Positions 1 to 11,980 of a stretch of 64,000 bases of DNA are shown here, piece after piece (positions within the stretch are counted from its first letter, which is position 1; every line of letters begins with the position of its first letter). The notes beneath the pieces are model-generated. The model was not told the DNA's origin. It did not search any database and saw only the letters and a list, made by a program, of their open reading frames with translations. The translations under genes were made by a program, and so were the position numbers. The DNA comes from Danio rerio (Eukaryota > Chordata > Actinopteri > Cypriniformes > Danionidae): assembly GCF_049306965.1 (NCBI RefSeq), contig NC_133180.1, positions 44,599,001 through 44,663,000 on the forward strand, read 5' to 3'.

Positions 1-423
1 TATTAAAATCCAAATGTATGCTTGTTAGTTGTTAATACATCATGAGTTAGCATGAACTAGCAATGAACAACCTTACTGCAATAAATCTATTGTTTATTTT
101 TTTGGTTAATGGTAAATATATTGACTAATACAATGTTTTTAAAGTTTTACCAAATATTAAGGTATTTAATTAATCACAAACATTTGTTGCAGTTTTGTTC
201 TTTGACTACCTAAAATTGATGTTTATGTTTTTGTAATATGGCTTTATCTTTAATATAACTAGCATTTTTAGTATAGTAAGGCTGGCTAATTTTGTAGAAG
301 TGTAGTTTGCCAATAAATTTGCTACTTTTCCTGATGAGTAGATTGTAGCTTATGAAGCTACAGTTCGTTGCTTGCTAAAACAGGGCCTGGATTAAGCAAA
401 CTACTGCTAAAAAGAACAACAGT
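1..423. other. AT-rich non-coding sequence, nothing recognised
   Basis: No open frame, RNA gene or clear repeat boundary. One small palindrome (TGTAGCT-tatga-AGCTACA) lies near 345-363. Confidence 0.5.
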
Positions 424-656
424 TTTCTCCAGCCAAGCTGATCGGGATGGTTTGTATCCAGACCAATAGTCATAGCTGATTTTGGAGGGGTTTAACCACT
501 TTTTTTTTTAACTGTTCATGCTGGTGAGGGACCAGGTAAAAAAATCCAAACACCAGCCTAACTAATTTAGACAATCTGACTCTGAGAGATCAGTTGAAAC
601 CAGCTGAACTAGTTTAACCAGGCTGTGAGACCAGCTAAACCAGCCTGATCAGCAAC
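424..656. repeat. CCAGC-rich interspersed repeat
   Basis: Repeated CCAGC/CCAGCT and GCTGG words on both strands (ACCAGCTGAACTAGTTTAAC, CCAGCTAAACCAGCCTGATC). This resembles the common fish repeat built from CCAGC motifs. Boundaries approximate. Confidence 0.5.
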
Positions 657-659
657 TTC

Positions 660-1487
660 TTAAAATGTTTAAATTATCTGTTCATTTATTAAATTTTTTA
701 ATGAATACAAGAAAAATAACATCACTGCATTGAAGAGAAAATACAATAACAAAAACTGTCCAAAACCTTAAACATTAAGAAAAAAAAATCATAAGCTTTA
801 AGAAACTTACTTATTATTATTAAGCTTAAGAGATTCAATGCTGGATTAAATTTCAGCAAGAAAAGTATTTAATCTAGCTGTTGCCTTTAGGAACTTATTT
901 TTGTGTATAAAAAAATTTACAGTGTAAGACAAAAAAATTTACAATAAGGTTGAGAGCATGATCATTACCAGGGAAATACAGAAAAATATCTTTTATAGAC
1001 ATTTAAATAAGGACAACAAATAAAAAATAATGTTCCAAAGAAGTTTAACCTGAATGCAACTATAGAATAAGAGAAATAAAGTGTCTTCTTGTCTATTGCA
1101 GAAGGTACACAAATTCGATATATCAAAAGTTGGGAATTTGTAGGATATACATTATGCATAATCTTAAAATGTATCTCTTTATTTTGTTGAATATGCTGAC
1201 ATTTTCAGGTAATAACCATGTCCTTTTCCATTGAATGCTGTCAGTAAAATTGGTTCAGAAAAATGTACTTCTTGGGGAGGTATATACAGAGTAATGTAAC
1301 AATCAGCTGACATGTCTGTTGTCACTTCTGATTAAAATAAAAAAAGATCCAAAAAAGTTTAGGCATAATTGTTTTCCTCTTATTAAAGTAAACAAAAAGT
1401 TTAAATAAATGCACATAACTTGGTGACAAACTTTTTATAACACAATGGATTTGGCTGGCAGAAGGAAATTATGCAATGTCATAAATT
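660..1487. other. AT-rich non-coding sequence, nothing recognised
   Basis: Long A/T runs and no coding signature. The short frame at 965-1159 (-) has no recognisable content. Confidence 0.5.
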
Positions 1488-2349
1488 CTACACAGTAAAA
1501 TTGTCTGTGATTTTAACAGTAAAAGTCTGTACAATTTACAGTAAAAACCTGTTAAATGATTAACAGCTCATTTCTGTAAAAAAAAAATAAATAAAAATAG
1601 CGTAAAATAGCTGTAACAGATCTAACCTTTGTTTTCAAGAAACTAATCAGTGTCTGAAATCTCACCACACACCCTCATTCACCTGTCCCAAAATAAGTCA
1701 ATTAGTTTAGTCCACCAGACAGAGTAAATGACCACAATTGATTGAATGATGAACAGCTGCTGTTAACAAGCACAATCACCGAAGGAAAGAACAAGAATAA
1801 AACTACAGACACAGCCTCACACCCAAACTAACTGAATTAAAACAGAGGATTTAACAACTTCATTAAATAACAGCATTAGCAGCTTCACTGATTACAGTTT
1901 GACTTCAGTTCTCTCATATCTGCAAGAATATTTGATAATTAACAGAGGTTTATATTTTTATTGAAAATATTTCATTTGACCTCACCATCATGGAGATCAG
2001 AGGCTGCTTTAGTTGAGCTCTTGAACCTTCACACTTTTATTCTTATGTTTCTTTGGCAATTAAAACTATATTTCTGAAACTCATCAGTTACAGCAAGAAA
2101 GGCAATGAGAAAATATACTGTTTTTACTTAATTGTAACAGATATAACTTCTAGTATTTTACAAGTTAAAACATAGAAAGTATTTTTATTTGATATGGTTT
2201 GGGATGTGTTAAAGTTTCCAATGGAGTGAAGAAATGAAAACTTAATTGGTTTCATGCACAAAATATTTTGCTACATATTAAGACACGCAGACATCATGAA
2301 TCAGGATATGAATCTCAACCAAGGTTGCTAAAAAAAATCTGCTTAATTC

Positions 2350-2417
2350 ATTCATGCTGCAATGCATGCTGGGTGCCAGCATAGTACAAAAATCCCAGCA
2401 TGCATTGCAGCATGAAT
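2350..2417. repeat. Perfect 24-bp hairpin with a 20-nt loop
   Basis: Arms at 2350-2373 and 2394-2417 (core TTCATGCTGCAATGCATGCT on the left) are exact reverse complements. Each arm contains CCCAGCATGCATTGCAG in one orientation, which resembles the ZNF143/STAF site. A weaker stem extends outward on both sides. Confidence 0.85.
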
Positions 2418-2933
2418 ATATTATGCAGCTTAAAGTTCTTAGTGCTTAGAGTTTTGTATTGTTCCGGGTTGATTTTTATTTTTTGTTTGTCACTATTGTT
2501 GAGATTCAAGACTGATTGTTGATGTTAGTGTGTTTTTGAATTCTTCAATCTCATTGTGAATGATGTATTTAGACCTGTTAAACAGTCATTGGCTGCTGTA
2601 GGTCAAGTGGTTTCATTTACATATGGTATTCCTTTCTCACTTATAACTAACAAGATATTCAATGAGTGAACAAGCAGCTGAGGGTATTTTGATATCATAG
2701 TTAATATTATCAGACTTATTATTGTTCACTTTTAGCTTTTCATGCTATACAAATAATGTAATTTACACATTTAATTACAGCAGCCAAAATAAAAATTAGT
2801 GTTAAATCAAATAGTGAAAGAGCCCAATTAAAACAGACTCTGTCCTCCATCATGGTGACTTCTAAATGAACAACCAAAAATTTATTAAGAGCTTTTGTTT
2901 ATGTGACAGAAATAAAGTCAAAGGTCAGTAATG

Positions 2934-3226
2934 AACCGCCAACTTATCCAGCAATTTTTTACACACTGGATGCCCTTCCAGCCACAACCCATCTCTGAGA
3001 AACATCCACACACACTATGGACAATTTAGCCTACCCAATTCACCTGTACTGCATGTCTTTGGACTGCGGGGGAAACTGGAGTACCCAGAGGAAACCCACG
3101 CGAATGCAGGAAGAACATGCAAACTCCACACAGAAACACCAACTGAGCCGTGGCTCGAACCAGCAACCCAGTGACCTTCTTGCTGTGAGGCGACAGCACT
3201 ACCTACTGCGCCACTGCTTCACCCTG
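2934..3226 (-). mobile_element. DANA-type SINE, minus orientation
   Basis: Reads as the reverse complement of a tRNA-derived SINE: body words GGATGCCCTTCCAGCCACAA, GACAATTTAGCCTACCCAAT and AACATGCAAACTCCACACAG, with the tRNA-like head (AGTAGGTAGTGCTGTCGCC when reversed) at the right. The tail is slightly shortened. Confidence 0.85.
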
Positions 3227-3349
3227 TATTTTGTTTTATTTTTATTCATTATTATTTTATTTAGAGTTTTATTTTCAGTTGATTTCATCTTTGGTTTTGG
3301 CTGTAATTCAAGAGTTCACACTTAGCTGATGATTTACAAAGCTTATTTG

Positions 3350-3480
3350 GCATGCTGTCCCGGGAGAGAGCCCCGAGCTCAAGGGCTCCTCGAGCCCGGG
3401 GCTTCCTCCCGTTGGCAGAGCAAGAAGGGAGCCCGAGCTCGGTGGATCTCAGAACTCCCCTGCCGCTGTAGCTAAGGGAA
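3350..3480. repeat. GC-rich, palindrome-rich island
   Basis: A 130-bp block far richer in G+C than its flanks, with CCCGGG, CTCGAG and two GAGCTC sites. GCCCCGAGCTC (3370-3380) and GAGCCCGGGGC (3392-3402) form a 10-of-11 stem. It probably belongs to a repeat adjoining the SINE at 3508. Confidence 0.5.
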
Positions 3481-3507
3481 CGTAAGGAATTAGACAAGCT
3501 TGATTGT

Positions 3508-3690
3508 TATGTATGTTGAATGTCTTTGGATGGTGGGAGGAAACCGGAGAACCCGGGGAAAACCCACGCGGACACAGGATAAACATACAAACTCCCCACA
3601 GAAACACTCACCGGTCCTATAGAACTAGGACCGGCAGTATTCTTGCTGTGTGGTTCACAGTGCTAACCACTGGACCGCCGTGCCGCCCAA
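3508..3690 (-). mobile_element. tRNA-derived SINE of a second family, minus orientation
   Basis: Shares GGAGGAAACCGGAGAACCCG and ACAAACTCCCCACAGAAACA with fish tRNA-SINEs. It ends in a head that reads GGCGGCACGGCGGTCCAGTG when reversed, which differs from DANA. Confidence 0.65.
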
Positions 3691-4654
3691 TCACAGGTAA
3701 AGGAGGAGAATAGGGGAGGAGGGGGGTTTCTTCCAAACGAAGATAAAGTGAACTGAAAACTGAGGCTATTTATGGTGCCTTAGGGCTCATATGATTGGAA
3801 GATTAGTGATTAGCAAATACGAGACTGGACGTGATAAATCATAAGCACGTGATCCTCTCGAAATTAGTTTATGAATAAACTTCACTTTGTGTTTTTCTTT
3901 CCTTTAGTGATTCTGCTGTTAACAGTTGTTCATCAATAATTCTCAATTCTCCTTCAATTAGACACTTAATTATCTCATTAACTTTATCACTGTCTGAGTG
4001 TTCAGCCCTCTGTAGTGAGGACCTTAGTGAGGATTTTGCTCTGGGATTTATGTGTTCGATAAAAAATACATACTGTGGAATTTATTTTTAACAGAAATAT
4101 CTTGTAAACTGAATTTACGAATGTAAAATGTTGAAAACAGCAGATTACTGGCAACCATAGCTGCCGGTATTTTTCTGTAAATTTATTACCTCACTGAAAG
4201 GTCAATCCTGGCCTCAGCGCATTGATTATGTCTTTTGCTTTCAATATTTATATTTATATTATGTCATGGCCATATGTACGTAGAATTCTTTTTTAAGTTG
4301 TGCAGTTTTGTTAATAAATATTACAATTAAAAACAATAATGTTTGAATGTGCATTCCCTGAATTTTTTTGTTTGATAGATTACAAGAAACACAAAAACAG
4401 TGCAACGTATCAGTATCAACAGCCAAATGGGCAGTGCATTAACAGATAGCGTGACTCGCTGCTGGTGTGGGTGTTGAGAATTTTTGGAATCTTTGTCGAT
4501 CGTCTCACGCCCCACCTTCTCTCTTCTCTCTACTACTGTTAGTTTTTTTTTAAAGAATATAAACTGTACATGGGTATAAAATGATGAACAGAAAGTCTTT
4601 TTTTTTGTTGTAGTTGTGTTAAAAATTTTAAATAAAAAAAATTACACACACACA

Positions 4655-4829
4655 CACGTTTAAATTAAATGATAAACTACTTTTGAACAGTTATTTTATA
4701 GTGCGATAACATTCACAATTTTACAATGTGTACTGTATTTGTGATGAAATAAATGTGAGAAGGAGAAGCTTATTTCAAAACATTTAAAAATCCTACCTAC
4801 ACCAAACTTTTAACTTGTAGTGTAAATGT
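4655..4829. repeat. Truncated MITE, CAAACTTTT family
   Basis: Matches the right part of the copies at 6664-7170 and 44246-44777, including AAATGATAAACTACTTTTGA and an end ACACCAAACTTTTAACTTGT. The left part is missing. Confidence 0.6.
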
Positions 4830-4912
4830 TTATAAAATACACAAATAAACTTTACAATGACATAACATTCAACAAAACATCTTGAAACAGTTAGTATAGA
4901 AATGTTTACTGA

Positions 4913-4925
4913 CCACCAGAAGGCG
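4913..4925 (+). promoter_or_regulatory. CTCF-like motif
   Basis: CCACCAGAAGGCG matches the CTCF core at all but one position. A single motif of this kind is weak evidence, and no function is shown. Confidence 0.25.
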
Positions 4926-5219
4926 AAGTTGAGCACGGTGTCAAAAGCATCGTTCGGCACAGGCACACCCCTTACAGATGCTGGATTTTATTCATATGTG
5001 ACCATGAAAGTCATTGGAACACCTGAGACTAATGATTTGGTGTGGTGTACCAAAAATATTTGGCAATATGTATTTCAGTTACATAACTTCAATGACTTGC
5101 ATGCTTAAATTCAAGGCCTCATGTTAGCCCTACCACCTTGTTGTGGCATGATAGCTACTCCATCTTATTTAGCCACGTACTTGAGTAAAATTAAAAATAA
5201 ATAATATTTATAATTTTCA

Positions 5220-5350
<131 letters not shown>

Positions 5351-5794
5351 GAAACTTTAAAACAACACTTAGATTGAGAAACAACACACTGTATTACACT
5401 GTCAACTGTTGTTCAAAAATAACCATGTGTGGCTATGACAGGCCTTATTAAAAAGAGAAGCCAAGTTCTTAGTCTATTTTAAATATTCCAGGTTGGCAGT
5501 TCATTACGCTGCGGCGACCCCTGATAAATAAGGAACTAACTTGAAGGAAAATGTAATTTTATGTTATTGGTAAATATGGCTTATATAATAATTTTAAATT
5601 TTAAATAATTTTATTTTTTATTACAGTTTAAAGGGTATGGTTTAAAGTTATAATTCATGGCCTTTTAATAACTTTTAAACAGATTTGAACATTTTCAACA
5701 AGAAGATAACTTTGATTATCAAGTATTAGAAAAAACTTTTTAAATATTTGTAAGTCAGCTATTTTAGCTAGACATTTGTGGCAAATTTTATATG

Positions 5795-6262
5795 AAACTA
5801 TTAGCCCCCCTGTTTATTTTTTTCTCCAATTTCTGTTTAACTCATCTCAAATAGCTGATTTATATTATCTTTGCCATGATGACTAATAATTTGCCATGAT
5901 GAATAATATTTTACTAGATATTTTCAAGACACTTCTATACAGTTTAAAGTGACATTTAAAGGCTTAACTAGGTTAAGTAGGTTAACTAGGCAGATTAGGG
6001 TAATTAGGCAAGTTATTGTATAATGATGGTTTCTTTTGTAGACTATCGAAAAATATATAGCTTAAAAGGGCTAATAATTTTGACCTTAAAATGGTGTTTA
6101 AAAAATTAATAACTGCTTTTTTTCTAGCCGAAATAAAACAAATACGACTTTCTCAAGAAGAAACAATGTTATCAGACATACTGTAAAAAATTTCCTTGCT
6201 CTTTTAAGCATCATTTGGGAAATATTATATGCCAGGCTAATAATTCTGACTTCAACTGTATA
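5795..6262 (+). repeat. MITE, ACAGTTGAAGTC family, left-truncated
   Basis: Contains the family body (TTAGGGTAATTAGGCAAGTT, GCCGAAATAAAACAAATACG) and ends ATTCTGACTTCAACTGTATA. The left terminus is missing or diverged. Same family as 9777, 11981 and 17637. Confidence 0.8.
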
Positions 6263-6663
6263 TAATAAAAAAAAAAACATGACAATGTGACAGAAAAGTA
6301 TGTTACACTAAATGTCCCCTATCACGTATGCCTCTATGTATGTACCTAGTTTCGAAGATTTGTAACCAAAAAATATATACTTGACTTGCTGTATGGAACT
6401 GCTAAAAGCTGGTAAGATGGTGACATAATAAAGGAATGCCACTGAAAAGCAAAACAGCATTGATTAACCAGTCCTTCATGTTCTCTATTGACTTTGACTC
6501 AAAGGCGATAATAATAATAAAAACTTCCGCTTTGCAATTTCCTTATGAGAAATTATAAATAGTGCAGTCAGTTTAATTAATTAATTCCTTAACTCTTTCC
6601 CTGCCAGCACTTTTTTATGTTGCCATTCACCAACAACATTGTTTTTTATTCTGATGTAGATTA

Positions 6664-7164
6664 CGCGTCAAAAGTTTGCAGTCATTTTTTTTTTTAAGAA
6701 AAATTTTCTGTTTATCAAGACAGAATTTATAAAATGAAAAATTGTTAAATTGTAAATATTTTATAAAAAATTTTAAATAACTGCTTTTTTATTGTAAATA
6801 CTTTCAAATTAAATTATTACTTCAGTCATTACTGCTTTTGTTACTATTATCATTAATGATACTATTCTTAATAATAAATAAATAAATAAATAAGTTAGTT
6901 AATTAATTAATATTAGAGTGATTTCTGAAGGATCATGTGACTGAAGACTGGAGTAATGAAGCTGAAAGTTCATCATTAAATTCACTGGAATAAATGATTA
7001 AATTAAAGGATAAACTACTTTTTAGTTATTTTATAGTCCAATAACATTTCACAATTTTATTATTTGTACTGTATTTGTGAAGAAATAAAAGCAGCCTTGG
7101 TGAGCAGGATATAATTAATTTAAAACATTGAAAAATCCTACTGATCCCAAACTTTTGACTGGTA

Positions 7165-7170
<6 letters not shown>
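6664..7170. repeat. MITE, GTCAAAAGTTTGGGGTCAG family
   Basis: The left end GCGTCAAAAGTTTGCAGTCA and right end GATCCCAAACTTTTGACTGG are inverted. The body includes GTGATTTCTGAAGGATCATG and AAATAAAAGCAGCCTTGGTG. No coding capacity. A further left-end-like word (CCAGTTAAAAGTTTGGGATC) occurs at 7233-7252 beyond the microsatellite. Confidence 0.75.
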
Positions 7171-7200
<30 letters not shown>

Positions 7201-7230
7201 GTATGTATACACACACACACACACACACAT
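7165..7230. repeat. Mirror-symmetric (TG)n(TA)n(CA)n tract
   Basis: TG repeats, then TATATA/TATGTATGTATA, then CA repeats. The TG and CA arms can pair, so the whole tract is self-complementary. Confidence 0.9.
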
Positions 7231-7393
7231 TACCAGTTAAAAGTTTGGGATCGAGTTATATATATAACACGAGTAGAGTCAGGATTTCATAATTTATCAG
7301 GAATCGGGATTTCAGAATTAACCCCGAAAAAGCGAGAGCAAAGCAAACATTCTGTGGTGTAAATACGTAACGTGAATATATGCATATATATAT

Positions 7394-7668
7394 GCGGTAC
7401 TCGGCTCAGTTGGCGATTCTGTGTGGAGTTTGCATGTTCTGCCTCGGGGTGCTCCGGTTTCCCCCACAGTCCAAAGACATGCGGTGAATTGGGTAGGCTA
7501 AATTATTCGTAGTGTATGAGTGTGTGTGTGGATGTTTCCCAGAGATGGGTTGCGGCTGGAAGGGCATCCGCTGCGTAAAAACTTGCTGGATAAGTTGGTA
7601 GTTCATACCGCTGTGGTGACCCCGGATTAATAAAGGAACTAAGCCGACAAGAAAATGAATGAATGAAT
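7394..7668 (+). mobile_element. DANA-type SINE, plus orientation, head truncated
   Basis: Body GTGTGGAGTTTGCATGTTCT, CACAGTCCAAAGACATGCGG, GGAAGGGCATCCGCTGCGTA and a GAATGAATGAATA tail. The pol III A-box region is missing or diverged. Followed by a (TG)n tract at 7676-7709. Confidence 0.85.
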
Positions 7669-7839
7669 ATATATATGTGTGTGTGTATGTGTGTGTGTGT
7701 GTGTGTGTGCATTTGCTTTTAAATAGAAAAAAATATAGGTCTACTTGAATGTAGATAGGTTTTATCAAAAAGACAAAATGTATAAAAAACTATAAATAAA
7801 AAAAAAACTGAGAAAAATGTAACTTTTTCAAAGTAGTGC

Positions 7840-8060
7840 ATTATGGAGATCACAATTCTGTCATGCAAACCATTTTTGCCCAGTCTCTTTCCTATGATGG
7901 AGTCATGAACACTCATCTTAACTGGGGTGACCTCTTTTGTGACCTCTTGGAAGAATAGTTACTGCACTCTTGGGGTCAGCCAGCCACTCCTGGCAAAGCT
8001 CTCCGTGATCAATGCCCTAGCTTTGTTAGCTCAGAAGATGGGTGTCTACTTTAGCAAAGG
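7840..8060. repeat. Fragment of a DNA-transposon-like repeat
   Basis: CTATGATGGAGTCATGAACA, then GACCTCTTTTGTGACCTCTT and CTGCACTCTTGGGGTCAGCC recall a zebrafish interspersed repeat I have seen elsewhere. The 81-codon open frame at 7927-8172 is part of it and not a host gene. Family uncertain. Confidence 0.4.
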
Positions 8061-8333
8061 TTTTGATATTTGCAATATTGAAGCTGAGCAACAGCATAAA
8101 ACTAGTACGATAATGACAATCTCAGATGCTGCTTATGTGTTTAATTCAGTGTTAAATGTGTTAAAAGTTTGAAAAGCATTTTCCATGACATTAATTGCAA
8201 TATTGAAAGTGACTGCTGATTTTCTCAGTTTTTAAACTAAACAAATAAAATAAAATAGCTACCAAACATACAGTATGAACATCAATATTAGAACTGTTTG
8301 CAAAATAACAACATCAGTTAATATTCATTCATT

Positions 8334-8704
8334 AATTAATTCATTTTCTTTTCGGTTCAGTCCCTTTATTAATCTGGAATAACCACAGCGGAATAAACCG
8401 GCAACTTATCCAGCATGTTTTTACACAGCGGATGCCCTTCCAGCCACAACCCATCTCTGGGAAACATCCACACACACTCATTCATACACTAAAGACAATT
8501 TAGCCAACCCAATTCACCTGTACCGCATACCTTTGGACTGTGGGGGAAACTGGAGCACCCGGAGAAAACCCACGCAAACACAGGGAGAACATGCAAACTT
8601 CCCACAGAAATGCCAACTGAGCCGAGCCAAGGCTCGAACCAGTGACCCAGCGATCTTCTTGCTGTGAGGCGACAGCACTACCTTCTACGCCACTGCGTCA
8701 ACCA
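8334..8704 (-). mobile_element. DANA-type SINE, minus orientation, near full length
   Basis: Runs from a CATTCATTAATTAATTCATT tail through CCCTTTATTAATCTGG and the standard body to a tRNA-like head ending in TACGCCACTGCGTCAACC. A short AGCC repetition lies in the head. Confidence 0.88.
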
Positions 8705-8714
8705 TGTCTACTTG

Positions 8715-9365
8715 GCTGGGAGTGCAGTGCACTTTTCTGCACTTCTGAATGGCTTTGCCTTTTTAAATGTTTCTGTGATGTTTCCCGAGGTCCTCAGATT
8801 AGGCGGAGTCACTGATTGGATCCAAGACCAGCGACGTGATGATCCCAAGGATTCCATATCCGGGACCAGGCCATATCCTGAGCTGCTGCTGCGCTGATGG
8901 TCATGGGGAGTAGAGAACATGAGTCTGATTCCAGCGACGCTCCAGAGACAGACGAGTCTTCGCTGAGGCCATCTTCCAGCCTAAACCACGGCGAATGAAG
9001 CTCTGCACAAGACTTTTGGCCAGCGGAGAAATTAAAAGGGTCGTGCCCAACTGAGTCTGGTTCCCTCAAGGTTTTTTTTCTTCACTCCCATCAGGTGAAG
9101 TTTTTTTTCCATCTCCGCTGTAGCCACTGCCTCGAATGGTTCAGGATTGGTAGAGCTACGCATCGATGAATTGGCTCTTCAGTGTTTAAACTCTCAGTAA
9201 TGATTAAATCACACTGAACTGAGCTAAACTGAACTGAACTGAACTTAAACACTAAAACCTGAACCACACTGTTCCAGTTACTATGACCATTTATGTGAAG
9301 CTGCTTTGACACAATCTACATTGTAAAAGCGCTATACAAATAAAGCTGAATTGAATTGAATTGAT
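8715..9365 (+). repeat. Retroposon-like repeat with (GAATT)n tail
   Basis: Includes ATTGGTAGAGCTACGCATCG, GTGAAGCTGCTTTGACACAA and a 3' end AAAGCGCTATACAAATAAAG followed by GCTGAATTGAATTGAATTGA. This is a frequent fish repeat whose 3' end resembles a LINE-type tail. No coding frame kept. Confidence 0.6.
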
Positions 9366-9776
9366 GTCAAATCTGGTGCGGACTAACAAAATGTTGAAAT
9401 TTTGATCCATTGCGTGTGGTAAGGACCATATGAAAATTAAAAGAAAAGGCTAACATGCATTTAATCGTCACTCACAGCATTGGGTTCCATCATTGGGCCT
9501 ATGGGTGGTATTTCACACAGTTGAGTGGTCTTTCTCTGCACAGGTTTTGATCTGTAACAGGTAAACCAACATGTTCATAGAGTACATCTTGTCAACTCAA
9601 TCAATCTCAATCATTTGTTCTGACTGAATTTATGGTTTCTCATTAGTAGATAACAGGGTTCGTGTGGTTTACTTTACATTAAACTTTTTATCGTTTCAGG
9701 GTCCATTCTGCAGCCTTCTGCTTTTCTTATTGCTTCAAGATCTTCATTAAATGTATTTGTTAAAACCAGGATGTCA

Positions 9777-10293
9777 TCTACAGGTAAAGTCACACTTATT
9801 AGCCCCAGCTGAATTTCTTTTTTCTTTTTGAAATATTTCCCAAATGATGTTTAACCAAGCAAGGAAATTTACACAGTATGTCTGATAAAATTTTTCTTCT
9901 GGGGAAAGTCTTATTTGTTTTATTCCGGCTTGAATAAAAACAGTTTCAATTTTTTGAAAGCATTTTAAGGACAATATTATTAGCCCCATTAAGCTATATA
10001 TATATTTTTTCTTATAGTCTACAGAACAAACCATCGTTATACAATAACTTGTCTATTTACCGTAACCTGTCTAGTTAACCTAATTAAGCCTTTAAATGTC
10101 ACCTTAAGCTGTATAGAAGTGTCTTAAAAATATGTAGTCAAATATTATTTACTGTCATCATGGTAAAGATAAAACAAATCAGTTATTAAAACTATTTGTT
10201 TAGAAATGTGTTGAAATAAATCTGCTCTCTGTTAAACAGAAATTTGGGGTAAAAAAAATAAACATGGGGCTAATAATACTGGCTTCAAATGTA
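9777..10293 (-). repeat. MITE, ACAGTTGAAGTC family, reversed copy
   Basis: Begins AGGTAAAGTCACACTTATTA and ends ACTGGCTTCAAATGT. The body is the reverse complement of the copy at 17637-18172. Terminal repeats are diverged. Confidence 0.75.
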
Positions 10294-10427
10294 AGTAGGG
10301 CACACAAATTTAATCTACTTTGCCATGAAATGCTGCAGGTGGATTCATGAGACCAAATGAAATATGAATCCACTCATACAAACTTCACAGTCTACTGAAC
10401 GCTGTCAAGTAGGGCTGCACAATTATT

Positions 10428-10588
10428 CGTTTATTCATTCATTTTCGTTTCGGCTAAGTCCCTTTATTAATCAATGGGTCGCCAGAGCAGATGAAACTGC
10501 CAAATTATCCAGAACATGTTTTATGCAGCGGATGCTCTACCAGCCGCAACCCAATAATGGGTAACACCCACACACACTAATTCACGTT
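10428..10588 (-). mobile_element. DANA-type SINE fragment, tail half
   Basis: CATTCATTTTCGTTTCGGCT, CCCTTTATTAATCAATGGGT and GCAGCGGATGCTCTACCAGC. The tRNA-like half is absent. Confidence 0.8.
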
Positions 10589-10589
10589 T

Positions 10590-11023
10590 GTGCAACAATA
10601 AGCTATTTTATTTTAGTAGTCTGTAGAGCCCTTTAAGGTTGCAAGTTTTCTAATGTTTTCTGACGTTTCAAGCGCACATCTGAATCGGTTTATTTCTGTT
10701 CCTCTCAAAATGACTCAATATGATTAGAAATTACAACGACTGACAATCTCTAAAAACAGAACAAATCACAAAGTTACATTTTTAATACTTTGGCTTGTTA
10801 CCTGATAAGAAAAATGATATGAAAATATCATATGAAAAACCCAAAATAGCAACTGGAAACATTTTTGAGCACTTCATATAGTCTAATTTTGTTGGAAAAA
10901 TGCTATTTTTGTGACAAATTTTAATGGGAATAATTTGAATCTTTATTTTAATGTATATTTGTTGGTCAGTTATCTACAAAATAAACTAAAAGAATAAATA
11001 AATTTTAGGTGAAGTGACATGCA

Positions 11024-11070
<47 letters not shown>

Positions 11071-11245
11071 TAACAAAGGAATTATGAAGTAAATTCAAGA
11101 CCTATTATAACATGTAATATATTTCTGACTATTTTCTTTACAATTTAAGTTATTAATTATCGTATCGCAATACTACTTGGTAATGTGATACTTCAGTGGG
11201 TATGTGCAAACTAAAGAAAACGTACTTGTTTATCATTTTACTTTA
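10590..11245. other. AT-rich sequence with a (TA)n microsatellite
   Basis: A TA tract occupies 11024-11067. Nothing else is recognised. Confidence 0.6.
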
Positions 11246-11248
11246 AAA

Positions 11249-11440
11249 CAGTGGTATCAAACTCACTTCCTGTAAGACCACACCTGAAACCAACACCTGC
11301 TTGGAAGTTTTGTCAGTAATGTCGAAGACCTTGATTGACTGGATCAGACGACCTTGATTGACTGCATCGGATGTTTATTTAAGGTTATAGCAAAAATTAT
11401 TATCTGTGGCCCTCCAAAACATCTAGTTCGAGACTGATGC
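11249..11440. repeat. Diverged hAT-like MITE
   Basis: Begins CAGTGGTATCAAACTCACTT and contains tandem GACCTTGATTGACTG words. It resembles the CAGGGGTGCCCAAACT family found at 13220, 27508, 49736 and 54923. Ends approximate. Confidence 0.45.
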
Positions 11441-11980
11441 CATGGAAACCCATTTGCTTAATAAATGTGGATAGAAACTATTCACATACAAAATAAGAGA
11501 ACAAAAGAATAAGAATATGTTTGAATGTTCTTAGTCTCAATGCACAATAACAGGTTACTGCGCACTGTGAAGTTTACCGTAATAATAGTTTGATGAATAA
11601 TAGTAAAACATATCAGGTGACCAAGGATTAAAAAATCATAATAAGGAAGAAGGATGTTGCACACAATGGCAAACTTTGATAAGTTTCTGGGTTATTATTA
11701 GACACATAAACATTCACATGTCAATTTTATTTCATTTTATTTTATAAAGTTGTAAAGTTTGTTCAGTTGTATTCTCTTTGCCATCATGTTACATAACATA
11801 TCAGTTATATTTATCTGCTTCTACCACAAACCCTGTAATTAGTTATACAACCATCTACCACAAAAATGTCAAACCTGACTGTAAACAACAAGCTTTTATG
11901 ATCACACCATTTCTAGGAAGACAACACAGCAGCTCAAGGAAAACTTTTGCTTTAAAGTTGACTCATACAGTGTCTCTCAT

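Larger units (their letters stand above)
1488..4190. repeat. Probable large composite DNA-transposon region
   Basis: The left side has repeated ACAGTAAAA words (1494-1560). The right side (about 4090-4190) has TACTGGCAACCATAGCTGCC followed by TTTTTCTGTAAATT, a combination I associate with zebrafish non-autonomous elements. SINEs and a GC-rich block lie between. Whether the two sides belong to one element is a guess. Confidence 0.3.
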
